A program made the translations under genes and the position numbers. A stretch of 12,281 nt of DNA from Clostridia bacterium. Its GTDB lineage: Bacteria > Bacillota > Clostridia > Oscillospirales > CAG-272. Shown here in pieces: positions 1 to 7,513 of the stretch. Position 1 is the first letter of the stretch, and each line of letters opens with the position of its first letter. Where the stretch lies: contig JAKSPW010000022.1 in assembly GCA_024404435.1 (NCBI GenBank), positions 1 through 12,281 of the forward strand, in the 5' to 3' direction. Below the pieces are notes generated by a model. It had not been told where the DNA came from. It ran no database searches and saw only the letters and a list, made by a program, of their open reading frames with translations.

Positions 1-202
1 TCGGCTCGTAAAGACGGATGATCGAGCGGCCGATCGTGGATTTGCCCGAGCCGGATTCTCCGACGAGGCCGTAGACCTCACCGGGATAGATCTCGAAGCT
101 CACTCCGTCGACGGCTCTTACCGTGAATTTTCTGCTGACATTGAAATACTGTTTGAGTCCTTCGACCTTCAGTATCGGTTCAGCGTTATAATTTACTGCC
201 AT
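1..202 (-). CDS. oppF: Oligopeptide/dipeptide ABC transporter ATP-binding subunit F, N-terminal part
   Basis: This is the beginning of the second ATPase of a peptide importer; the rest lies beyond base 1. The visible 67 residues begin [20 protein letters not shown], run through a typical leader strand ([20 protein letters not shown]) and reach an intact Walker A P-loop, GESGSGKST, followed by [11 protein letters not shown], the usual OppF/DppF sequence at this point. The ATG shares its A with the TGA of the upstream ATPase gene (TGATG), so the two are translationally coupled; GAGG seven bases before the start serves as ribosome binding site inside the upstream gene. It should act on the cytoplasmic face as one half of the ATPase heterodimer that drives import through the two permeases. 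The choice between opp and dpp naming is open because specificity lies in the binding protein. Confidence 0.93.
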   Translation of the reverse strand, partial: MAVNYNAEPILKVEGLKQYFNVSRKFTVRAVDGVSFEIYPGEVYGLVGESGSGKSTIGRSIIRLYEP

Positions 203-1275
203 CACTCCGCCTCTTTTCTCATGCGCTCGATGCGCTTTTTAAGCTCCTCGGGCATTTCCACCTTCGGCGCTCTCGGATCAAGCAGCCACGTTGCGGCTGA
301 GTGCGTTTCCGTGATCTTGAACATCGGGGGATGCTCCATCTCGTCGATCGCAAGTGCGAACGGGTTGCGCGCCGCGAAGGCGTCTCCCTTCACGTCGTGC
401 AGAAGGTTCGGAGGAGAACCCGGGATCGTGTAGAGTCTGTCGTCGTCCGTGCCGAGGTCCGGCATCGCGGAGAGAAGTCCCCACGTATACGGATGAGCGG
501 GCTCGTAGAATATCTCGTTCACGTTTCCGACTTCGACGATCTTGCCGGCGTACATTACGTTGACGTAATCGGCGACCTTTGCAACGACGCCGAGGTCGTG
601 CGTGATGTAGATTACGGAAATTCCGCGTTCCTTCTGGACCTTGCGGATAAGGTCGATGATGACCGCCTGGATCGTAACGTCAAGGGCTGTCGTCGGCTCG
701 TCGCAGATGAGCAGGTCGGGGTCGCAGGACAGTGCGATAGCAATGACTACGCGCTGTCTCATACCGCCGGAAAGCTGATGAGGATAGTTCTTCATTCTCT
801 TTTCGGCGTCGACTATACCGACTTCCTCGAGAAGTCCCTTCGCTCTCTCCCATGCTTCCTTTTTGGAGATGCCGAGATGAGCTATCATGCCCTCGGTAAT
901 CTGCTTACCGATGGTCATCGTCGGGTCAAGCGAGGTCATCGGATCCTGAAAGACCATCGCCATGTGTTTGCCGTTGATGTTGCGGCGGATCCATTTTTTA
1001 TCCTGCTTCAGGATATCGACTTCTTTTATCTCGCCGTTATCGTCCTTGTAGCGGAAGATGACTTCACCGCCGTTGAACACGGCGTTCGACGCCATAAGTC
1101 CCATTGCGGCCTTCATCGAAACGGATTTGCCCGAGCCGGACTCGCCGACTATGGCGACCGTTTCACCGCGGTAGAGGTCGATGTTCACGCCGCGAAGTGC
1201 GTGGATCATTCCGGCAGATGTGCGGAAACTTACGTCAAGGTCTCTTATGTCGAGTATCTTATCTTTTTCTTCCAA
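202..1275 (-). CDS. oppD: Oligopeptide/dipeptide ABC transporter ATP-binding subunit D
   Basis: A 357-residue ABC ATPase of full length for the OppD/DppD family. Visible motifs are Walker A GESGSGKS (44-51), Q-loop Q110 in [12 protein letters not shown], signature LSGGMRQRV (168-176), Walker B LLICDE (188-193) with catalytic E193, and H-loop H226. The peptide-transporter C-terminal extension follows ([12 protein letters not shown], then IPGSPPNL at 284-291). The cysteines that many OppD proteins carry there are absent ([11 protein letters not shown], then HSAATWLL), a form I recall from other Firmicutes. The start is TTG at 1275-1273, chosen because AGGAGG sits 8 bases upstream and the first residues match the family; no suitable in-frame ATG is present. 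It begins 15 bases after the permease C stop and overlaps the next ATPase gene by one base. It pairs with OppF to power peptide uptake. Confidence 0.95.
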   Translation of the reverse strand: MEEKDKILDIRDLDVSFRTSAGMIHALRGVNIDLYRGETVAIVGESGSGKSVSMKAAMGLMASNAVFNGGEVIFRYKDDNGEIKEVDILKQDKKWIRRNINGKHMAMVFQDPMTSLDPTMTIGKQITEGMIAHLGISKKEAWERAKGLLEEVGIVDAEKRMKNYPHQLSGGMRQRVVIAIALSCDPDLLICDEPTTALDVTIQAVIIDLIRKVQKERGISVIYITHDLGVVAKVADYVNVMYAGKIVEVGNVNEIFYEPAHPYTWGLLSAMPDLGTDDDRLYTIPGSPPNLLHDVKGDAFAARNPFALAIDEMEHPPMFKITETHSAATWLLDPRAPKVEMPEELKKRIERMRKEAE

Positions 1276-1290
1276 AATCTCCGCCTCCTC

Positions 1291-2295
1291 TCACATGTCG
1301 TCGAGCTTCGGTGCGAGCGCTTCGCGCAGACCGTCGCCTATGAAGTTGAAGCCGAGCATCAGAAGAGCCAGCACGATGATCGGCGGCACTATCTGATAAG
1401 GCAGAGTTGTGATGTTGTTGAAGCCGTCCTCGATAAGTGAACCGACGGAGCACTCGGGAAGCATGATACCGACACCGACGAAGCTGAGGAATGCCTCAGT
1501 GAAGATAGCGGTCGGGATAGAGAACATGACCTGAGTGATGATCGGGCCTACCGTGTTGGGAAGGACGTCCTTGAAGATGATCGAGAAATTACTTGCGCCG
1601 AGCGTGCGTCCGGCGAGAACGTACTCCATCTCCTTGATCTTCAGCATCTCGGCACGCGCGATCTTGCTCATTCCGATCCACTCGGTGATGAGGAGCGCGA
1701 CGATGACGAGGCCGATTCCCTTCGGCATGAAGATCGCAAGCACCGACACGATAACGAGACGCGGGACCGAGTTCGCGATCTCAACGAATCGCTGCATCAC
1801 CGAGTCGACGGCACCGCCGAAATAACCGGAAACGAGGCCGTAGGTCATACCGATGATAACGTCTATGAAGATCGTAACGAAGGCGATCAGCAGCGACACT
1901 CTCGCGCCGTACCAGGTACGCGTCCAGAGGTCGCGTCCGAGGTCGTCGGTACCGAAGAGGAAGGTCTTGTCGGCGAACAGGCCGTCATCGGCTTCCTTGC
2001 CGAGGAGCTTGTCGAGCCACGGGATCTGCGGGTCGAGACCGCGTGCTACGATCTCTTTTCCCGTTTCGGGATCCTTTACGGAGGTGATGTCGCGGTATCC
2101 GTTCTGACTGAGCAGAGGTCCGAAGAAGGCAAGTACGATTATTACGAGAACGATAATGAGTCCCACGACCGAGCGTTTTTTGGCAAAGAAGCGCTTGAAA
2201 ACGCCGCGCCAGTAAGGCTGGGAAGCAAAGTTGGTGTCGGTCTGAATGTCACGTTCACCGAGCAGGACAAAATCTTTTTCCGTATAGTTCGTCAT
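1291..2295 (-). CDS. oppC: Oligopeptide/dipeptide ABC transporter permease subunit C
   Basis: A 334-residue inner-membrane permease. An N-terminal cytoplasmic stretch rich in Lys/Arg (31-41) precedes the first membrane helix (about 43-62). The family landmark FGTDDLGRDLWTRTWYGARV spans 114-133, and the BPD_transp_1 domain covers roughly 130-330. The EAA loop that docks onto the ATPases lies at about 214-246 (AEMLKIKEMEYVLAGRTLGA and onward). The start ATG overlaps the TAA of permease B (TAATG), with AAAGGAGG inside the end of that gene. An insertion-like segment between about 70 and 110 (charged, DPETGKEIV and on) separates helix 1 from the conserved domain and is periplasm-equivalent (extracellular); similar loops occur in other OppC proteins. 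It forms the transmembrane channel together with permease B. Confidence 0.95.
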   Translation of the reverse strand: MTNYTEKDFVLLGERDIQTDTNFASQPYWRGVFKRFFAKKRSVVGLIIVLVIIVLAFFGPLLSQNGYRDITSVKDPETGKEIVARGLDPQIPWLDKLLGKEADDGLFADKTFLFGTDDLGRDLWTRTWYGARVSLLIAFVTIFIDVIIGMTYGLVSGYFGGAVDSVMQRFVEIANSVPRLVIVSVLAIFMPKGIGLVIVALLITEWIGMSKIARAEMLKIKEMEYVLAGRTLGASNFSIIFKDVLPNTVGPIITQVMFSIPTAIFTEAFLSFVGVGIMLPECSVGSLIEDGFNNITTLPYQIVPPIIVLALLMLGFNFIGDGLREALAPKLDDM

Positions 2296-3242
2296 TACTT
2301 GTCGCCTCCTTTCGAGGAAATACGGATGCGCGGATCGAGAAGTCCGTATACCAGGTCGACGATCAGCATGATGCCGATGTACAGCGCGGAATATAGAATT
2401 CCGAGCGCAAGAACGTAGTTATAGTCGATACCCTCTCCGGAGATGGCGTCGACCATGAGCTTACCGATACCCTGGATGCCGTAGATCTTTTCGACGACGA
2501 GTGCGCCGGTGAGAAGGTCGACGACGAGCGGTGCGAGAACCGTTACAACGGGTATCAGCGCGTTGCGCAGTACGTGACGCGTGATGAGTTTCGAGCCGTA
2601 CATACCCTTTGATTCCGCAAGGAGAACGTAGTCACTGTCCATGATCTCGACCATCTCGTTTCTGGTGAAGCGGGCGATCGTTGACATGGTGAACAGGCTC
2701 ATCGAGACGGACGGGATTATCGTCGACTCAAAGAACCGCCTTGAATCAAAGAAGTACGGCAAAAGCGTCGTCTTGTACGCAAAATTGTACTGCAGGAATA
2801 TCAGAAATACGTAAGCAGGAACACAGACGCCGAGGATAGAAACCACGCTGCAGAATACGTCCATGAATTTGTCACGGTTCAGCGCGGCGACTACCCCGAG
2901 CACGAGTCCGACGAAGGTGCCGAGCAGTATGGCGATGCCGCCGATCTTGAAGGAGTTTGCAAGGCTTTTGCCGAGCACCGTCTTGATGGGCGCACCGTTA
3001 TAAAGTGACGTTCCTTTGCCGAAGTCACCCTTCATCACGTTCTTCATGTAGTTCCAGAACTGTACGAAGATATTGTCGTTCAGTCCCATTTCCTCCCGCT
3101 TTGCCGCGATCGCCTCGTCGGTCATACGTTCCGACGGGAACGGGTTACCGGGCATGATACGGACGAGAGTGAACAGCAGGAACGTAATGATGAGCAGCGT
3201 TATCACTGCGGTAAGTATTCTTTTAAATACATACTTTTTCAT
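2295..3242 (-). CDS. oppB: Oligopeptide/dipeptide ABC transporter permease subunit B
   Basis: A 315-residue membrane protein with the standard OppB/DppB layout. The first helix is at 8-30 and ends in RIMPGNPF. The extracellular loop carries the conserved MGLNDNIFVQFWNYM and GDFGKG (72-77) segments, and further helices follow from about 97. The EAA loop is at 201-231 (MDSDYVLLAESKGMYGSKLI and onward), followed by EKIYGIQGIGKLMVDA (251-266), typical of this subunit. The ATG is preceded by GGAG with a 6-base gap, and just upstream lies a 7-bp GC hairpin that could limit access to that site. The gene follows the binding-protein gene at a distance of 134 bases with no convincing promoter between, so it is most likely read from the promoter upstream of the binding protein. 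Confidence 0.95.
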   Translation of the reverse strand: MKKYVFKRILTAVITLLIITFLLFTLVRIMPGNPFPSERMTDEAIAAKREEMGLNDNIFVQFWNYMKNVMKGDFGKGTSLYNGAPIKTVLGKSLANSFKIGGIAILLGTFVGLVLGVVAALNRDKFMDVFCSVVSILGVCVPAYVFLIFLQYNFAYKTTLLPYFFDSRRFFESTIIPSVSMSLFTMSTIARFTRNEMVEIMDSDYVLLAESKGMYGSKLITRHVLRNALIPVVTVLAPLVVDLLTGALVVEKIYGIQGIGKLMVDAISGEGIDYNYVLALGILYSALYIGIMLIVDLVYGLLDPRIRISSKGGDK

Positions 3243-3255
3243 TCATAACTCCATT

Positions 3256-3274
3256 CCGCCGCAAAACGCGGCGG
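3256..3274 (-). other. GC hairpin next to the oppB ribosome binding site
   Basis: CCGCCGC and GCGGCGG form a perfect 7-bp stem around a 5-base loop (GTTTT on the transcript strand). The stem ends 13 bases before the oppB ATG and 4 bases before its GGAG. It has no U-run after it, so it is not a terminator by itself. It could tune translation of the permease or act as a 3' end barrier after RNA processing; this is inference. Confidence 0.6.
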
Positions 3275-3321
3275 CGCGAAACTGACGTGCCTTGCGGCAT
3301 TCATCTTTCACGCTTCTTCCA

Positions 3322-3351
3322 ACAAAGGACGGTCATAAGACCGCCCTTTGT
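3322..3351 (-). terminator. Intercistronic hairpin after the binding-protein gene (leaky terminator or RNA stabiliser)
   Basis: A 13-bp stem with one G-U pair on the transcript strand (ACAAAGGGCGGTC against GACCGTCCTTTGT) and a TTAT loop begins 25 bases after the binding-protein stop. After the stem the transcript reads TGG, without a true U-run, so full termination is unlikely. Hairpins in this place in bacterial ABC operons are known to keep the binding-protein segment of the message stable and more abundant than the permease segment, and that is the likely role here. Confidence 0.7.
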
Positions 3352-3376
3352 GATTTAAAGATATTAGCTTTGGATC

Positions 3377-5035
3377 TTATTTTGTAAGGTCTGCGTTCTT
3401 GTATACGCGGTTGAGAGCGACGGGGTGGAAATCAACGCCCGTGAGGCCGTCAACGATGAGGTTAGCATTGGACTTCGTGTAAAGAGGAGCGATGACTGCG
3501 TCGTTCATAACGAGAGTCTCTGCTTCGTAGAGAGCTGCCCAACGTGCATCGTAATCCGTTACGAACTTGCCTGTCGTGCAATCCTTGATGAGCTGATCGT
3601 AATCAGCGTTGCTCCAGAAGCCGTAGTTGTTGGCGTTGTCAGTGATCCACATGCCGAGGTACGTCATCGGGTCAGCGTAGTCGGGGCCCCAACGTGTGAG
3701 AGCAACGTCGTAGTTATCGTTCTGCATCTTGTCAAGACGCTCAGCCTTGGACATAGCCTGGAGATTCAGGACAACGCCCGGAAGGTTAGCCTCGACCTGT
3801 TCCTTGATTGCCTGAGCAACCTTGGTAACTTCGTCGCCTTCGTTGTTGCCGTAGATCATCGTGAACTCGAAGGAATCCTTGCCGAGCTCTTTCTTAGCTG
3901 CTTCGAAGTACTCCTGAGCCTTTTCTACGTTGTAGGAGCAAACGTCAGCAAACTTTGTCTGGTCGCCGGAGAAGTCGTCGCCCGACGTAGCGGATGCTGC
4001 GAACTGCGGCGGAACTGCCGTGTATGTTGCGAGAGAGCCGTCCATGACGTAGTTCTCAACGAGAGACTCACGGTCGATGGCGTTGGTGATTGCGAGACGG
4101 AGGTTTGCGTTGGCAAGCATGCCGCCCTGTGCGTTCTTCTCTGTCTGCGAGAAGGAGAGGTACCACATGTAGCCGGCACCGGTAACCTTCAGCTTGGAGG
4201 AGAGGTCCTTGTCGTCCTTAACAGCTGCTACCTGTGCACCGGAAACGGTTACGAGGTCAAGGGAGTTGCCCTTGAATGCTGTCAGAGCGTTATCGGAGGA
4301 ACCGACTACCTGGTAGTTGATCCCGTCGAGCTTGATGTTTGCTGCATCCCAGTAATCGGGGTTCTTAACGAGTGAGAAGTTTGCAGCACCGGGTGTATAA
4401 TCGTCAAGGATGAAAGCACCGCAGGAGAGGAACGTGTCTCCGCTCGTGCCGTACGTACCTGCCTCGAGGCCCGTGTAGAACTTTTCGTTCAGCGGGTAGA
4501 AGGTCGGGAAGTACATAAGAGAATCGAAGAAGGAAACGGGAGCTTCGAGCTCAACAACGAGAGTCTTGTCGTCGGGAGCGGAAACACCGAGCGTGTCAGC
4601 GTCAGCACCGTCGTAGAGGATAGCGTCTGCGTTCTTTACGCATCCGACGGAGGAGTCGAACATGTAGCCGTACTCTTCGTTGGTCTGAACGGCTGTCTTC
4701 CATGCAAATACGAAGTCGTTAGCGGTTACGGGATCACCGTTTGACCACTTGGCATCGCGGATGTGGAAGGTCCACGTCATACCGTCTTCGGAAATGTCCC
4801 AGCTCTCAGCGAGTGCGGGGATAGCAGCGCCTTCAGAGTCCATCTGTGTCAGACCGTCGATGCAGTCTGCGATGACTTCGAAGGAGTCGCCGTCTGTTGC
4901 GAGGTTGCAGTCAAGAGACATAACGTTTGTGCTGAGCATAACACCGATGGTTTTTTCTCCGCCGTTCTCGGAGCCGCAGGCTACGAGGCAGGAGAGCATG
5001 ACCACTGCCAGCACGAGGCAAAGGATCTTTTTCAT
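3377..5035 (-). CDS. oppA: Oligopeptide/dipeptide-binding lipoprotein (extracellular solute-binding protein family 5)
   Basis: A 552-residue substrate-binding lipoprotein that captures peptides outside the membrane and delivers them to the permeases encoded downstream. The signal peptide (1-19) ends in the lipobox LVAC, so C20 is the predicted lipidated residue, followed by a GSENGGE linker. The family 5 signature is at about 73-112 (PALAESWDISEDGMTWTFHI, then SNGDPVTANDFVFAW). Other family landmarks include NPDYWDAANIKLDGI and the C-terminal TKSNANLIVDGLTGV. Length is usual for OppA/DppA. The ATG has AGGAG 7 bases upstream. It is the first gene of the operon and has its own strong promoter; a hairpin follows it, which would make it the most abundant product. 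Codons such as ACC, GTT and GCT appear commoner here than in the neighbouring transporters, an impression consistent with high expression. The exact ligand (oligopeptide, dipeptide, other) cannot be read from sequence. Confidence 0.95.
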   Translation of the reverse strand: MKKILCLVLAVVMLSCLVACGSENGGEKTIGVMLSTNVMSLDCNLATDGDSFEVIADCIDGLTQMDSEGAAIPALAESWDISEDGMTWTFHIRDAKWSNGDPVTANDFVFAWKTAVQTNEEYGYMFDSSVGCVKNADAILYDGADADTLGVSAPDDKTLVVELEAPVSFFDSLMYFPTFYPLNEKFYTGLEAGTYGTSGDTFLSCGAFILDDYTPGAANFSLVKNPDYWDAANIKLDGINYQVVGSSDNALTAFKGNSLDLVTVSGAQVAAVKDDKDLSSKLKVTGAGYMWYLSFSQTEKNAQGGMLANANLRLAITNAIDRESLVENYVMDGSLATYTAVPPQFAASATSGDDFSGDQTKFADVCSYNVEKAQEYFEAAKKELGKDSFEFTMIYGNNEGDEVTKVAQAIKEQVEANLPGVVLNLQAMSKAERLDKMQNDNYDVALTRWGPDYADPMTYLGMWITDNANNYGFWSNADYDQLIKDCTTGKFVTDYDARWAALYEAETLVMNDAVIAPLYTKSNANLIVDGLTGVDFHPVALNRVYKNADLTK

Positions 5036-5060
5036 TTTGTTTCTCCTTATAATTTAATTT

Positions 5061-5083
5061 ATCCGCCCGTTTTCGGAACGGAT
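5061..5083 (-). other. Leader hairpin of the binding-protein mRNA
   Basis: ATCCG and CGGAT (5061-5065 and 5079-5083) enclose an inner CCG-TTTT-CGG stem (5067-5076) with a small asymmetric internal loop. It lies in the untranslated leader, a few bases after the expected transcription start, and could protect the 5' end. No known riboswitch class is recognisable. Confidence 0.4.
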
Positions 5084-5099
5084 ATTTTAGGATGCAACT

Positions 5100-5128
5100 A
5101 TTTTATCACGATAAAGTGAAAATGTCAA
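5100..5128 (-). promoter_or_regulatory. Sigma-A promoter of the peptide transporter operon
   Basis: On the minus strand TTGACA (5128-5123, perfect) and TAAAAT (5105-5100) are separated by exactly 17 bases. A/T-rich sequence directly upstream of the -35 box resembles an UP element. The inferred leader is about 55-60 bases. This is the strongest promoter in the window by match to consensus. Confidence 0.88.
5102..5115. promoter_or_regulatory. Inverted repeat overlapping the -10 box, candidate operator
   Basis: TTTATC and GATAAA form perfect 6-bp arms around a 2-base centre, and one arm lies on the -10 box of the peptide transporter promoter. A repressor bound here would block RNA polymerase. 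It does not match the CodY or CcpA consensus as I know them; the binding protein is unknown. Confidence 0.4.
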
Positions 5129-5231
5129 CAAAAAATTCATTTTTCTATGTATTCTTATAAATTAAACGAAATTTGCGCTTGTTTTTGGGCATTTTTTCGT
5201 AATAAATATTCATTTTGTGCATATTATGCAT

Positions 5232-5268
5232 AAAACGGCGGCGAGCACTGTGTGTCCGCCGCCGTTTT
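5232..5268 (-). terminator. Intrinsic terminator of the ArsB/SLC13-like transporter gene
   Basis: AAAACGGCGGCG pairs over 12 bp with CGCCGCCGTTTT around a 13-base loop. Read on the minus strand it begins 22 bases after the transporter stop and ends in a U-run (TTTTAT). It separates that gene from the downstream peptide transporter operon, which has its own promoter. Confidence 0.85.
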
Positions 5269-5289
5269 TATTGATTATTGAATCTCTCA

Positions 5290-6558
5290 TCATGACCATA
5301 CGATCCAGATGAACGCGTACCCGACGAGCACTGCCGTCAGAGTGAACGGAATACCAATGCGGAAGAAGTCCGAATTCTTCACCTCGTACCCTTCCTTGCG
5401 GAGGATGCCGATGCCGGCTACGTTCGCGCTCGCGCCGAACGGCGTGATGTTGCCGCCGAGCGTCGCTCCGGAGAGAAGTCCGAAGTAGAGGACGATAGGA
5501 TCGATGCCGAGCTTTAATGCGATCCCCTGAACGACGGGAAGCATTGCGGCGACGTACGGGATATTGTCAACGAACGCCGAGATGAGTACCGACGCAAATA
5601 CGATGACGGTGTAGAGAAGGAAGATGCTTCCGCCGAGTCCGGCAAACCAGTCCGCGATGGCGTCGATAATGCCCGCCTCCTTTATTCCCGCGATGACGAC
5701 GAAGAGTCCCGCGAGCATAAAGAGCGTCGCAAAATCCATTTCTTTTATGACGAGCTTCAGAGAGGAAGCGCTCTTTCTTTTAAGACAGCCGTGCACGATC
5801 CCGATCAGGCAGAGGGAGAGACATATGATACCGTTCTTGACGTCGTCGATCACGGGAATCTCGAAGAACGAGGCGATGATGAGCAGTACCACGACGGCAA
5901 TGAGAAGGACGCTCGGCCCGTAATCCGTGACCTCCGTCATGCGGCTTGAGGTGACCTCATTCTTTTCCTTCCTGAAAAGGAAGATGAGAAGAAGCACGGT
6001 ACACAGGGCTCCGAGCTCGACCGCCCAGAAGATCGACGGCTTCCCGTGCCACCAGATGAAGTCGACGAACGACATCTTTGCGTAGCCGCCGAGCATGAGG
6101 CTCGGCGTGTCACCGACGAGAGTAGCCGCGCCCTGAAGATTGGACGAAACGGCGATCGAAATGATCACCGGTACGGGATTCATATCGAGCTTTTTTGCGA
6201 TGGCAAGTCCGACGGGGGCTATCATCAGCACCGTCGCCACGTTGTCGATGAATGCGCTGACGACTCCGGCGAATACGGAGAGGAGCACGACTGCCGCGCC
6301 GGCGCTTTTAACTCTTTTCAGCATGAGGTCTGCAAGCCGTGCGGGCATTCCCGTCTCGATGAACAAAGCCACGATACCCATCGTGCCCGCGATCATCATG
6401 ATGACGTTCCAGTCGATCGCTCCCGCAAGCTCGCCTATCGGCAGGACGCGGAAAGCGAGCATGGCGGCTCCGCCTGCCACGGCAAACCAGACGCGAAGCT
6501 TCGGGAAGACGAACATCCCGACGTACATCGCTATGAAGATTATAAGTGCAGTTAACAT
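5290..6558 (-). CDS. ArsB/NhaD/SLC13-type ion transporter (CitMHS-like permease)
   Basis: A hydrophobic 422-residue membrane protein with about ten or more helices and the two-fold internal repeat of the ion transporter superfamily. The first half has SAFIDNVATV (101-110) and SSNLQGAATLVGDTPSLM (138-155); the second has SAFVDNIPYVAAMLP (327-341) and GATLGGNITPFGASANV (364-380). These paired S-A-F-x-D-N and GxxT-type motifs line the substrate site in this superfamily. A charged cytoplasmic stretch (about 196-212) separates the halves. Start: ATG at 6558 with AGGA six bases upstream. A GTG further upstream (6612) is in frame but would overlap the -10 box. Substrate could be arsenite, dicarboxylate/citrate, sulfate or Na+/H+; nothing in the sequence decides. 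No arsR or arsC neighbour is visible, which argues against an arsenic operon. It is divergent from a TauE/SafE permease. Confidence 0.85.
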   Translation of the reverse strand: MLTALIIFIAMYVGMFVFPKLRVWFAVAGGAAMLAFRVLPIGELAGAIDWNVIMMIAGTMGIVALFIETGMPARLADLMLKRVKSAGAAVVLLSVFAGVVSAFIDNVATVLMIAPVGLAIAKKLDMNPVPVIISIAVSSNLQGAATLVGDTPSLMLGGYAKMSFVDFIWWHGKPSIFWAVELGALCTVLLLIFLFRKEKNEVTSSRMTEVTDYGPSVLLIAVVVLLIIASFFEIPVIDDVKNGIICLSLCLIGIVHGCLKRKSASSLKLVIKEMDFATLFMLAGLFVVIAGIKEAGIIDAIADWFAGLGGSIFLLYTVIVFASVLISAFVDNIPYVAAMLPVVQGIALKLGIDPIVLYFGLLSGATLGGNITPFGASANVAGIGILRKEGYEVKNSDFFRIGIPFTLTAVLVGYAFIWIVWS

Positions 6559-6602
6559 TTTACTTCCTGCCCTTCGGTTTTTTCGCAATTTTTCACACAT
6601 AT

Positions 6603-6631
6603 ATTGTACCACAAGTTTCTCTCCAAGTAAA
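6603..6631 (-). promoter_or_regulatory. Promoter of the ArsB/SLC13-like transporter gene
   Basis: TTTACT (6631-6626) and TACAAT (6608-6603) are spaced by 17 bases on the minus strand, giving a leader of roughly 35-40 bases before the ATG at 6558. The hit also explains why the in-frame upstream GTG is unlikely to be the start. Confidence 0.65.
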
Positions 6632-6669
6632 CACCGAAAACGAAAAAAACGTCAGAATGTCGATTTCGC

Positions 6670-6698
6670 TTGAAAACGGTCGGCATTTGTGCTATACT
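6670..6698 (+). promoter_or_regulatory. Promoter of the TauE/SafE permease gene
   Basis: TTGAAA (6670-6675) and TATACT (6693-6698) with a 17-base spacer. Its -35 box lies 38 bp from the -35 box of the divergent transporter promoter, so a regulator bound between could act on both. Confidence 0.8.
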
Positions 6699-6709
6699 CA
6701 CTTGTGAGT
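6696..6709. promoter_or_regulatory. Perfect inverted repeat at the TauE/SafE transcription start, candidate operator
   Basis: ACTCAC and GTGAGT are perfect 6-bp arms around TT. The site begins inside the -10 box and covers the expected +1, a classical place for a repressor. As RNA only its downstream part would be transcribed, so a DNA operator is more likely than a hairpin. Confidence 0.5.
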
Positions 6710-6730
6710 TTTCGGGAAGGAGTGAGCAAA

Positions 6731-7510
6731 ATGATCGCAGGATATTCGATCCTGACGGTGGCGTTCATCTGCATCGGCGTTTTCGCCGCATCGTTCGTCG
6801 ATGCCATCGGGGGAGGCGGCGGGCTCATTTCCCTTCCGACGTATATCATCGCGGGGCTGCCGACTCATCTCGCGCTCGGCACGAACAAGCTCTCGTCCTG
6901 CATCGGTACCTCGGCGTCGACCGTCAGATATCTGCGTCACGGATACGCAGACAAAGCACTCATCCTCCCGTCGGCCGTTCTCGCCGTGATCGGGGCACAC
7001 TTCGGCACTTCCCTTCAGCTGAAGGTGAGCGAAGCGTATCTCAAGCCCGTCCTCGTCGCGGCTCTTTTCGCGGCAGCTGCGGTGATGATAAAAAAGAAGG
7101 CTCTCCCCGAGGAAGCGGGAGATATAAAAAGATCGGCGCAGTGGGCGATCGTCCTCGCGGCAGCGTTCGTGATCGGCGCGTACGACGGCTTTTACGGTCC
7201 CGGAGCCGGCACTTTCCTTCTCATTATTTTCTGCAGACTTGCGAAAATGGACGTCCGCACAGCTTCCGGCAACGTCAAGATCGTAAATCTGTCATCCAAC
7301 GTCGGTGCGCTCGTCACGTCCTTTGCGGCGGGAAAGGTACTCGTTCCCGTCGGGCTCTGCGCCGCCGTTTTCGCCGTCGCGGGGCAATACATCGGCGCGG
7401 GCGTCATGATGAAGCGCGGCACGAAGGCGGTCACGCCCGTGATACTTACGGTGCTCGGGCTCCTGCTTCTGAGGCTCACTCTCGAATTCTTCGGCGTGTG
7501 GCCGTTCTGA
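6731..7510 (+). CDS. TauE/SafE family sulfite/organosulfonate-type anion permease
   Basis: A 259-residue membrane protein, normal length for the TauE/SafE family (PF01925), with about seven to eight helices arranged as two related halves. The first half shows DAIGGGGGLISLP (24-36) followed by GTNKL (50-54). The second repeats the pattern as GFYGPGAGTFLL (153-164) followed by GNVKIVNLSSN (180-190). Family members export sulfite, sulfoacetate or related anions, but most are uncharacterised and no sulfur-metabolism gene is nearby. Start: ATG at 6731 with AAGGAG and an 8-base gap. The frame is open further upstream to 6689, but that would begin before the -10 box. Transcribed from its own promoter and divergent from the ArsB/SLC13-like gene, which suggests related anion handling; that link is inference. 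Confidence 0.9.
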   Translation: MIAGYSILTVAFICIGVFAASFVDAIGGGGGLISLPTYIIAGLPTHLALGTNKLSSCIGTSASTVRYLRHGYADKALILPSAVLAVIGAHFGTSLQLKVSEAYLKPVLVAALFAAAAVMIKKKALPEEAGDIKRSAQWAIVLAAAFVIGAYDGFYGPGAGTFLLIIFCRLAKMDVRTASGNVKIVNLSSNVGALVTSFAAGKVLVPVGLCAAVFAVAGQYIGAGVMMKRGTKAVTPVILTVLGLLLLRLTLEFFGVWPF

Positions 7511-7513
7511 CTA

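Noticed and set aside
301..1440. A 379-codon open frame on the plus strand opposite oppD and the end of oppC
   Set aside because: It crosses the junction of two well-recognised minus-strand genes and has no start signals or domain.
3425..4375. A 316-codon open frame on the plus strand opposite the binding-protein gene
   Set aside because: Antisense shadow of a clear family 5 binding protein with no initiation signals.
6559..6612. An 18-residue N-terminal extension of the ArsB/SLC13-like protein starting at GTG 6612
   Set aside because: It would start next to or within the -10 box; the ATG at 6558 has a proper ribosome binding site and starts at the first membrane helix.
5290..7510. Arsenic or sulfur-metabolism operon based on the ArsB-like and TauE/SafE-like genes
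   Set aside because: No arsR, arsC, sulfonate or sulfite enzyme genes are in the window and the two genes are divergent; family membership alone does not give the substrate.
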